Assembly: GCF_905220565.1 (NCBI RefSeq)
Contig: NC_059413.1
Location: 11,884,001 to 11,948,000, forward strand
Direction: 5' to 3'
Length of the DNA: 64,000 nucleotides
Source: Melitaea cinxia
Lineage: Eukaryota; Arthropoda; Insecta; Lepidoptera; Nymphalidae
Position 1 is the stretch's first letter; the number at the start of each line of letters is the position of its first letter. Both the position numbers and the translations under genes were made by a program. Shown piece by piece: positions 1 to 11,700 of this stretch. The notes beneath the pieces were generated by a model. It worked only from the letters and a program-made list of their open reading frames with translations, searched no databases and was not told the origin of the DNA.

Positions 1-70
1 CACATTATTTAAACTTTCGCATAAATGCATTACTCATATTATCATTAAATCGAAATGAAATCGTACCAAC

Positions 71-3000
71 CTGTAATGGTAACCTCTTAAGCGTGTCTCC
101 TTGTAAAAATCTTTTGTAAGCATATGTTTAACATTTGGTCCTGTTGATTCAGGTTCGGTCGGAATCAAGCGAAACTCTTTACCAACGTTCTCTTTAACTC
201 TGATACGTCCAGTGACAATAGACGATCTGCTTTCTACAATCTGTCAAATATTCAGCAATTTATAATTAAAATTTATAATTATTATTTTATAAATTTTATT
301 TATTTTATAATTAAAATTTATTGAGGAGAGAATAAGTGTACAAACGTTTTTAACAGCTCTTATAATTTAATTTCAAATTAGTATATATTTTGTACGATTT
401 ATTGAAGCTTTTAAGTGCTAAACTTACATATGTGATCAGTAGTACCCCTGCGGCTATAATTCTCTTAGTTAAATCTCTCTAATTCTAAAAGTTACCACAT
501 CAATAACACTATGGACTCAATAAAGGATTCTTTGGCTGAAATGACTGCATTATTTCATAGTAAGATGGAGGAGTTCCAGCGTGATCTTCAGAAAACCACA
601 TCCCCGACGACGACATCATTGGCGACAGAGTTCTCAAATTTTAAGGCATTTGTCATTTCAGCGTTGAATACCTTGCAGAAACAAGTCGAATTGCTTACCA
701 GGGATTTTGATAATCAGGAGATGAGGAGAAGACGTCAAACGCTCCTTTTATATGGCGTGCCAGAGGAGAAGTCGGAAGACACAACTAGTCTCGTTACCAG
801 CCTGATAGCTGAGCGCCTGCTCCTCCAGAATTTTTCAAGCTCCAGTATAAAGTATTCCTATCGTCTTGGCCGTACTTTAAATAAGAAGCCCAGACCAATT
901 GTTGTTAAATTCCGGGAAACCACTATTCGTGATAAAGTCTGGTTTTCGAAAACGAAATTCAGAGGGACTGGTGTCACACAATCGGAGTTTCTCACAAAAC
1001 GCAGACATGAAGTCTTTTTAGAGGCACGTAAACGTTTTGGGATTAGTCACTGCTGGACTTGGGATGGCTTTGTCTATGTCCTGGCTGCGGATGGATCTCG
1101 ACATAAAGCTGAATGCTTGTTGGATCTCAATAATATTCCAAATGTTAAGTCTCCTGTTCAGGCCGAGGTTGTTGATAAGAAGTCCACAGATAAGGTGATT
1201 ATTCCACGCACGAAAAGAATCACTAAGAAATAGTTACATTTGTTTTGATTACATTTGACATAACAACTTTTACCTTTAAACTCAAGTTACCCTCTTTTCA
1301 ACTACTGCTGTTATTACTTTTCTACGATTACCCTCTTTTGTGTTAAGTTCATTAAATAGTGTCAGTGTCGGATGTCTATGTTAGTGTTACTTTATTTAAA
1401 TAATAAAAACAATTTAAGCTTATGTCACATTTTTCAATAGACTTAATTTCATATTCTAAGCGGAATTTTTTTTTTTTAATTTACTTTTTATGTTTTATGT
1501 TATTTCTTGGTATTTTTTTTTCTTTTATTTTTTTTAAACGTTTTACTTCTGTTTATAATTTTAACAAACATCCGACTTAAATGTGTGTAAACTAGCATTA
1601 TTGTTGTATATTTTATTTAGATCTCACTTTCCTTATAGCTGGCGAGTGGGGGGACATGATATAAGAACAATTATCAATATTTTATAGGCGATTTACTTAT
1701 TTTATTTTTATTTATTTTTTTGCTGTTTTTTTTTTAAATATACTATTTATACTTTATTATTTATATTATACAATATGTCATTAGACGACAGCTTCGATGA
1801 CTCTTTTCAGTCCATTTCTTCTGACGAATTGAATAGTGACGGTAGCTTTCATAGTATTCCTCCTTCTCTGAGTGATTCCCTCGAATGTTACCTCAATGAC
1901 GTTGGGTGTAATTTAAATATTATTCATATTAACGCTCAGAGTATTCCAGCTCATTTTCCTGACATGTTATCCTCTTTCCAGAATAAACATTTACACGCTA
2001 TTCTAGTGTCTGAAACGTGGTTGAAACCTTGTCTGCCTTCAATGTCCTATTCTCTTCCTGGTTTCCACTTGATTCGTAATGATCATATTTATCGACCAGG
2101 CGGTGGTGTTGCCATCTACCTTAGATCCCATATTCCATTTTCTATTGTGAGTTTTTCTCAAAATAATAATGATGGTGAACCAGAGCACCTTCTCATTGAG
2201 GTTACCCTTTCTCACACAAAGTTACTTTTGGGTGTGTATTATAGCCCTACAAAAAACGTTGACTACTTCCTATCTTTTGAAAATTTACTCGACTCTTTTA
2301 CTCCACTTTATGGTCATACTGTGATAATGGGTGACTTCAATACGTGCCTGCTGAAAAACGATACGCGATCTTTGCGTTTGACTGCAGCTGTCAATGGTTC
2401 AAACCTAAATATACTTCCTCTTTCTGCAACTCACTGTTTTCCAAATTGTATCCCTTCATTGCTCGACCTAATTATTGTCTCTTCTACTGATCATGTTGTG
2501 AAACATGGTCAATGCCCTGCACTTGCTTTCTCATATCACGATCTTCTATTTCTCTCTTATAAAATCAACCCTCCAAAGGCAAAACCAAGTATTCTTCTTC
2601 AGCGCAACTTTAGTGGAATGAACTTGGATCGCTTGCGGGAAGACGCTGCTAAGATCGACTGGTTGGCAGCGGTGAATGGTAGACCAGTTGATGAACAAAT
2701 CGATATACTTAACTCCTTAATAACTCAACTGTACGATATTCATGCACCAATCAGACGAATTCGAATAAAACATTTACCAGCACCTTGGATTACTCCTGAA
2801 ATAAAAACTTTACAACAGAGGAAAAACTTGGCAAAAGCAAAATATAGGTCGAATCCAACTGAAGAAAACAATTCCATTTATAAAAAGTATCGGAATCGAT
2901 GCAATAAGTTGTGTAGAGATACACATCGACGGCATATTCTCAAATCTATACTGGAAGATAGTAACACATCCAGAGTCTGGAAATTTTTAAAATCTCTTGG

Positions 3001-5710
3001 AGTTGGCAAAATACTCAATGCAAACATACAATCTAATGCTATCGATCTCAATCAACTAAACCATCACTTTTGCTCTTCTGATGCTATTGATTATGCAACT
3101 AAGTTAAATACTATTAACCTTCTTTCAGCCAGTTTAGCTCCAACATCATCCTCATTTTCCTTTCTTCAACTAACCGAATGTGATATTAGGAAAAATATTT
3201 TAGCTATAAAATCTGATGCTGTCGGCTGTGATAGTATTAGCCGTAAAATGATTGTTCCTATTATTGATTATCTGACTCCAATTTTAACTTCAATTTTCAA
3301 TAACTCCATTATGACCAGTACATTCCCCTCTTCCTGGAAAGATGCCCAAATCATTCCTCTCCCGAAAAAAAGCAATGCTTCTTCACTTAGTGATTATCGT
3401 CCTATCTCCATTCTCCCATTCCTATCTAAAGTTCTAGAACGTCTTTTATATCATCAGCTTGAATTTATTCTTTGTTCAAACAACCTTTTGAATCCATTCC
3501 AATCGGGTTTTAGAACTGGTCACAGTACAACTACTGCTTTGGTTAAGATTACTGATGACATCAGATTGGCTATGGATAACCAGGAACTTACTGTATTGAC
3601 ATTGCTCGACTTCAGTAATGCTTTCAATATGGTAGATTACGACATATTACTGGCTGTTCTTAAATCTCTCAATATATCTCCATCAGTGATTAAGTGGTTT
3701 CATAGTTATTTAAATGGTCGTCGTCAGCGTATTAGAGTCCAAGACTCATGCTCTGAATGGCTAACCGTGAATGCCGGTGTACCTCAAGGCGGCGTTTTAT
3801 CGCCTCTACTATTTTCAATATTTATTAATAATATAACTTCTCGTATAACTTCTCGCTACCATCTGTACGCTGACGATCTCCAAATTTATGCTCACTCCAA
3901 GCTAACTGATATTCCTTCTACAATTAGTTCATTGAATTCAGACTTAAATGAAATTGTTAACTGGAGTAATTCTTTTGGATTGAAAGTAAACCCCGTGAAA
4001 AGTCAGGCTATTATTATTGGTAGCTCTCGTTTGGTTCGTCGCTTAGATGAATCACTTCTGCCACCTATTATTTTTAACAACAATATCATTTCTTACAGTA
4101 CAGAAGTGAAAAATTTAGGCGTCATTTTTGACCGAAATTTAGCTTGGAATTCACAAGTAAAGGAACTAAGCCGTAAGATGTTTTGTGCGATCAGTTCTTT
4201 GCGCAGGTTACGAAATATTTTACCTATCCCCACAAAGATTGTGTTAGCAAAAACGATCCTTCTACCTATCCTTGATTATGCCGACACCTGCTATCTTGAC
4301 CTAAGGGAAGACCAACTTAATAAACTCGAGCGGATTCAAAATCTCTCCATTCGGTTTATTTTTGGGTTAAGGAAATATGACCACATCTCTGATTTTCGAA
4401 AGCAACTCGGGTGGCTCCCAATTAGGTTCCGCCGAAATACTCACTCTCTATCGCTTCTCTACTGTTCACTGTTCAATCCGAAGACGCCTTGCTACTTAAA
4501 AGAACGCTTTGAATTATTATCGAATTCTCACGATCGGTCTCTCCGCTCTGATAGTAACCTCCTTCTTAAAATTCCATCTCATTCTTCTTCTTTTTACTCT
4601 AACTCATTATCTGTCCAAGCGGCCCGACTGTGGAATTCTTTACCCGTAAGTATACGGCGTGCACAATCATTAGAGTCATTTAAGAGCCATTTGAAAGACC
4701 ATTACTTAAAGTTGCTATAATATCGTTACTGATTTAGTGCTATATTTCTCTTGTACTCTGTCGTTTATATTTATAATATCTATTAGTTGTTTATATTGTA
4801 TGTATGTATGTATGTATGAATCTATGTATGTATGTATGTATGTATGTATGTTTATGTATGTACTCTTATATGTAGTTTCATGCCTGTAATTATATCTATT
4901 CAAGTGTATGTATGGTTATATAATTATATGTGTTTACATATATTATTTTAAAGTACACCTCTATGCCGCTTTATTCTTATTCATGTCCTTTTTCTAAAGG
5001 TTGTCTGGAAGAGATCGCTCTTTAGCGATAAGACCGCTTTTTGTACATTCCTTTTTTGTTATTATTATTATTATTTCTCACTTGTTTCTTTTTCTTTCTC
5101 TTTTATGTTATTTGTATTGTTTTTGGTTGTACAATAAAGTATATTTGTATTGTATTGTATTTATTCAAACATATTCTGTTTACTTTTACAAGAGTATAAG
5201 ACACAAAAAATATTGTGATCAGTACCTACTACAAAAATTAAAACATTTTAATAAAACTGAAATAAAGCATAGAAAATACAACCTCAAAGCATCCACTTCC
5301 TTTTTGAATCGAAATGATAAACTCCAACTGCCCGTTTTTGGGAATATTTGTAGATCTATGATAGCGCACATCTTCAAATACAACAGACAATTCCGTGTAC
5401 AGCTGTCCCATTATCATACCGAGCGTTTCCCAAACCATTACTAGGTAACCGGTTGCAGGAAAAAGGTTGCGACCTGAGGTAATTTAATAAATATCATTGT
5501 ATATTTGTATCAATACCAGGAATGCATTAATTTGCTTAACCGTCGCGTCAAAACGACCAACTGCGTATATTAAACTTTTATTTTATATAATTATTCGTAC
5601 CATCTATCACGTGGCCAACCATATAAGTATTTTCTTCATCAGCTATGGATATATTTACCGTCCTTTCATTCAACAATATTTCATTCATAATTTTATATGA
5701 AACCACACTC
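71..5710 (-). CDS. FASN: FAS-A dehydratase domain, first part (exons 15-17)
   Basis: Exons 5710-5601, 5473-5283 and 240-71 code about residues 761-917. The DH dehydrates beta-hydroxyacyl-ACP. The catalytic His is at about residue 794 in the HxxxGxxxxP motif, read as GHVIDG|RNLFP with the intron splitting the DG codon pair, and is followed by ATGYL. The VVFEDVRYHR segment and the second hot-dog segment KDFYKETRLRGYHY are also typical of the domain. The second catalytic residue (Asp in the second hot-dog fold) lies past the left edge and cannot be checked. The intron between exons 16 and 17 holds a whole CR1-group LINE in the opposite orientation. Confidence 0.88.
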
Positions 5711-8700
5711 CTAAAATAGATAGAAAATGCGTTTAATAAATAAAATAATCTCAGTAAAGTAGTTACAAAAGTTGTGTGATTATAAGCTTTGTAATTCAGA
5801 ATAATTTAGACGTTATACTTAGTACAAATGACAATATAGTGTTAATTGAACAAACCAATCTTCGCTGTGCTTCCATTCGACGAGATGAGCAAGCATGGGT
5901 GTTCCTTGCGAAACGGGAAACTCCACGACCGGGTAGACGTTGGCAAGATGCGGATTCAATCCAGCTTCGTACAATCTGCAGATAAAATATTAAAATTTAA
6001 ATCTCGAGTTTAATAAATTTTAATAAATAAGTTTTAATAAATTTTCTACCAGAAAATATAAAAATATTATCAGTATCATGAAGATTAGTTACTTACTTTC
6101 CTAAAGCCGTGAAAAGAATCTGTACAATATCGGGATGTGTTCTATTTGTCAAAGGGACATGGACAGCATTTTTTTCGGATAAACAGTTTAAAAGATCCTG
6201 TAAAACGCCGTCTGGTCCGATCTCTATAGCAATTGCGTTGGCAGGAATCAAACGAACACTCTCTTCGAAGGACAATGAACTCTAACAAGAAACCATATAT
6301 TAGTAATAATACGCTTCGTTATTGTAATTTCGTAAATATAATAAATTTTGATAAGAAACCATATTTTAAAGTACAACATACAATACTTTCTTTCAATAAG
6401 TAATCTTTAAATCTTATATACAAAATTCTGTTGTCACAATGTTAGTCATCATACTCTTCCGAAACGGCTTGACAGATTTTTATGAAATTTTGTGTGCATA
6501 TTGGGTAGGTCTGAAAATCGGCCAACATCTATTTTCTTACCCCTAAATTATAAAGGGGGAATGAAGGGGGTTAATAGCATTTGCAGGGTCAGCTAGTATC
6601 AATATAAAAATTTCATGTCAGAGAGAGAAGAGACAAACTTCTTAGCATTCCATGGATTCAAAGTGCGGGTGCCAGGTCCATCGTGTGGCAGAAGCACGGA
6701 GAAATTTCCAGGACTTGCGACCTAGGTGTAGGTTTAAGGAGATGGGAGAGAGATTGAGATGCGCATCAACGCTTACCTTTACTGCACAAGTTTCCCGCCC
6801 TGCCTCGCCAATTTTTTTTTTTTAGCTAAAGCCAAAGTGCTAATATTAACTAAACTAAATTTTGAAGGTACTAGTATAATGACAAAAAAGCAAAACACAT
6901 AAATTTATAAAAAAATTATAACACTGAACTGACTAGTATAATCATAATATGAACTTTATGTAAGAACAAAAAATACCTCACTATATCCAAGGCTGTCGAC
7001 TGTTGGAGTTACTATAGATCCTTTGATGGATGGGTTTTCCATAGCCTTCAAACCCAAAGCATAAGCCGCCAGGATCATCTGCTCAATATTCAAATAACCA
7101 TTTCCATATGCGCAACCTAATTCACTTACACTGTCGCCTAAAATCAAGGGATGCATAATATTGATCATAGTTGTAGCATACACATTGGATAGAACTTTAA
7201 CCTCACAGAAGATAAGATCTTTCGGCCAAATAATAATGCTCTAAAGTAGTATTATTTTCCTTTGATGAGTAAGTAAACAGAATTCCTGGGGATGCTAGGC
7301 TACAAGGTTAAAAACGCGCTTACGAATTCCTGGGGATGCTAGGCTACAAGGTTAAAAACGCGCTTACGATGCTTCTGATGTTGTATGTTTTTCTTGTGGT
7401 TTGTTACGGTAACCGCTTACCACCAGATGAACTGTTCGCTCGTTTGTCACCCTAATCTACCAGCTATCGAAGTTACTCAAATGTTTGACTTCTTACCTAA
7501 AATAAAGTCTGGGTCAATTCTAAGAACCTTTAAGATATCCGTTAGACCGATCTGAACAACAGCGGCGCCGATAAAAGAGTTAAGGACATTGTTGTAAGTC
7601 TTAGAGTCAGGTTCATTTATGATCTGTTTCAGATTTAAGCCCTTAGGTCTTAATGTTTCGTGGCATCTAAAAATGAATGGTTAATCAATATATTAATATC
7701 AACATATGAGTTAAAATGAACCAATGAACATTATGATGAATGAACCAACTATAGTAGTAACAATCTGTTAAAATTTGGTCGTTGAATAAAATAATCGTGT
7801 TTGCTCGTAAACGAGAAAAACCGACTTCAATTACATCGAGAAGTAATGCAACGTAAGTAGATAGAAAAAATATTAAAAACGCACTAGTCTTCACTACGAT
7901 TTTCGAGGGTTTCCCTCTATGTCTCTGAGATTCCATCATCAAATACTGGTTTTTTTTTCATGGAACCATCCTTGGGATCCTCTCTTTTTCAACAATTTTT
8001 TTTTAATCAAAATCGGTTCATAAACGACGAAGTTATTTTACGACGGGATTTTGGGGGAGATAAATCGTTTTATCCCTGTTTTTAGCCAATGAAAAAATGA
8101 CTACAATATCGTTAGATACGAAGGTAAATTTCCCACCTGTCAATAAATTTGTAATAACTCAGGGGAAATCCGGCTGGTCGCGATCGACCGAAAATATCTT
8201 GGTTCATATCCTCATGTTTCCAAGATCGATTACATATCAATTGCACTCGCTATTTTTTATTTAAATAGCCAGTTCATTTCTTTTATTATTATGTCGGTAA
8301 AATCAAAAAATATTACTTATATTTTATCGATATGTAATTCGTATTTAAATATGATTCACAAAAACACGATTTACTAAAATTACCGAGCTAAGTTCGATCA
8401 CCCAGGTACTATAATATTAACGTAAAAATCGAAGATTTAGCGTCTTTACATTAATATTTTTAGTGCTTAAACGAACCTCTCGATAGCAGAAGCGAACACA
8501 GGGATCTTCCTCATGAGCTCTGAAGCAATTTTTGTCCATTGAGACTCTTGAACAATACCTGAGTATACAAAACATACCGGTCTGCGGATGTCTGAAAAAT
8601 ATTGAGTACTTCGAGCTAAAGACACGCTTTTTGTTGGTGTGGAACCTGTAGAGACAAAACGAAGTTAAAAAACAACCGAGTCAGAATACATCATGACAAA

Positions 8701-11700
8701 AAAAAGTCTAAATCAAATATCACCTAAAAGTGTAAATCCTCTATAAAAATGGCCCTTGATATTATTTTTGTGTATTTCGTGTAAAAGTCTAATAAGCTCA
8801 ATATCAACCGTTCTGGACTCCATGTCATCTAGAATCCTAGCCACTGATGAATAGACGCGACCTGATACGCAGACCAATCTAGGTAGATCATCTGATGGTA
8901 ATCCATTATTAACCTAAAAATTTATATACAAGCAATAATTACTAAAATAATTAATCTGTACCATCACCAAACCATTATACTCGTTTATGGCATCAGGAGT
9001 CTCGAAAGACCTAAAGAGCAATAAAGCATCTCAAATCCTGTATAAATAATAAAACTTAAATGACCTTTGTTTTCTCGTAATTTTTGAAAATTACGTGAGC
9101 ATTAGCTCCTCCGAAACCAAAATTGTTGATACAAGACAATCCTCTACCCCACGGCTGCGCCTCCGTCACCACTTTCAATCTTCCGTCCACCAAAGCGGCT
9201 ATTCCTTTTTTAGGAACTTTATAGTGCAAGTTTGGAGGAATATATCCGGTCGAATATGCGATGCAGAGCTAAAAGTAAATTCTGAATGAGACATACGAAA
9301 GCTATATCTTATATGATGTTCGACTTCTAAATGTGTTCCTTCAAGTAGGTAGTTCTGCAGATATAATAGAACACGTTCCACATGAAACTTTTTTTTGTAA
9401 TAATATTAATATTCTACTTCACTGTGCTAAAAGGATGTTTCGGACAGTTGTCGATATCTTTTTAATTTCTGATACATTCAAAAATCAAGCAAAAAAGTAT
9501 TAAGCTTGTGCATATCCTAAATAAAACATCTGTTGTAAGACACCGAAAGCGGCCGCTAATACCGCGCCCTGACCAGTTACAATAATTTACTAACTCGTAT
9601 AAGTACCAACGTCCTTTAAGGCCAAATTATTTATTAATCGAATCAGTAAAAAAAATTGGAAACAGCTGTTACAGCGTCTTAAAATTATTTAAATTACATT
9701 ACGCAGAATAATAATAAATAAACAAAATCACTCAAGTAAACGAAGTATTTAATTGTGTAGCAGTCAATAATTTTTTGATCAACTTAAATTAAGCAGAATC
9801 AGTCTAACTTGTATTCATATTACATCATAACATTCGATCCATTAAAAAAACTTTTCAAAACTAATATACATTGTCCATTGTGCTGTACATTCCATAGATA
9901 TAATAATTGTTAGCGTAGTGGGTATTTCAAATTCATTATGCCATTTGTTTAATATTCAGGGATATACAATAATTACAATACAATCACATCTCTGTACTAA
10001 CAAAAAAGGCGGGCAAAAAATTCACTCAACGGGTCTTAAAGTCATATATATTTGAAAACATAACGGGTACAATTAAAACACTCTGCAATCAAACCATAAC
10101 TATCGTATGTGCTGTTTATAGATCACCCTGCACAAAGTGACAAAGTTATGTATCGATCATATTTTCGTGTGCTGGCATCAGTGGAACCAGTCACTGCGGC
10201 TGTCGACACCACACTGGCCGACCACCGCGCAATTGTATTTGCCTGCTATAGTAAACATATTATACAGCATGATTTTTATAAAAGCAAAAGTCGAACGATA
10301 TTTTGTATTAAAAAAGTATTCATAGAGGAATTTAAAAAGGCTGAGTGGAATAAAACTAACTTAATGTAATCTCCCAATGAGATTTATTTTTTTATAAAAA
10401 ACGCTTTTTCGGTTGTCTATTCAAAGTCGCAAATGCATAAAACCAACAAACTTCAAAATAAAATAGTACTAAACGAATGTAAAAAAATACGGAATAAGTT
10501 ACAGAAGGTGACAGAATACTATAGAAATTCGTATTTCAAGAATAAAATCAAGAGCAATTTTAATAATAGTCACAAAATTTGGCAAATTATTAATGAGATC
10601 TATAGAACAATAAACTTATCTTTGGATCAAACAATGTTGAAGGCATTTGAAGCTCAAAATCTCCCACCAAAACTAATTGCTAATAACTTTGCAGAAGAAT
10701 TTAGTCACGCGGTCAAAAATATACTTCCTAAATGTAGATCTAAAAAAATTATCCACTGATGCGTCTTCCATTCCCTGGGCTTGTGTTTACGAGATGCAGA
10801 CTATTGATGCTAAGGTCAATTTTCTTTGTTCTAATATCACTTACCTTTATAACAAGCACGCACCTTTACGTAAAGTAAAAATAAGGAGGCACGGGACAGC
10901 CCCCTGGATTAATTTGGATATACGAAAAGCCATGGCCAAGAGGGACAGTGCATTTCGAAAATTTAAGCTGTATCGATCGGAAATCAATTGGTCAATCTAC
11001 AAAGCTGCTAGGAATAGGTGTAACCAAATGTGCAGGAATCACAAGCGCCGATTTATTTCGGATAAAATATGTAACTCCTCAACTACAGACACTTTAAAAT
11101 TTCTTAAATCTTTAGGTATAGGCAAAGACACTAACTCTAATAACAACATTTCCGTAGATATTGATGACCTAAGCCGCCACTTTAATACTTCTCATGTTTT
11201 TGATGATAACACCAAACATGACACTTTATCTACGATCCTAAGTCTGCCGAAATATGAAAAGTCCACATTTAGTTTCTCACAAGTAAGTGATGCCGATGTA
11301 CGCAAACGTGTGTTGTCACTTAAATCCAAGGCTCTAGGTTGTGATGAAATTGGTCGCACAATGATTATTCATATTTTGGAATCTATACTACCTGCTGTTA
11401 CTCACATTGTCAACTTTTCTCTAACTTCAGCTACCTTTCCGGATTTGTGGCGACGGGCTCTGGTTCTCCCATTACCAAAAATTTCTAACGCATCCCTTCC
11501 GAATCATTACCGTCCTATTTCTGTTCTCCCGTTTCTCTCCAAAATTCTCGAATCTATCGTCCACAGCCAGCTGTCTGAATATCTTTTATCTTGCAACTTA
11601 TTGGATCAATTTCAGTCCGGATTTCGTGTAGGCCACAGCACTACTACTGCTCTGATTAAAGTGACCGAGGATATAAGAGAGGGGATGGAGAACAAATCCG

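Larger units (their letters stand above)
480..5165 (+). mobile_element. CR1-group LINE, apparently full-length, antisense in FAS-A intron 16
   Basis: A two-ORF non-LTR retrotransposon: ORF1 (511-1233), an AT-rich 540-bp spacer, ORF2 (1775-4720), a 3' UTR with a TATG microsatellite (4798-4862), a hairpin (5014-5029), AATAAAG (5133-5139) and a short TGTAT tail. Both ORFs are uninterrupted, so the insertion is young. The clade is inferred from ORF layout and the microsatellite tail. I could not fix the 5' edge or a target duplication. Confidence 0.85.

Noticed and set aside
4715..4903. 62-codon minus-strand frame
   Set aside because: Translation of the TATG microsatellite.
6600..6815. Candidate for the missing MAT exon
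   Set aside because: No frame gives the expected NS..TISG or FHS motifs, and no suitable splice sites in phase 0 were found.
8140..8215. tRNA gene from A and B box matches (also 16984-17060 and 51850-51925)
   Set aside because: No cloverleaf or acceptor stem; dispersed copies show they are SINE heads.
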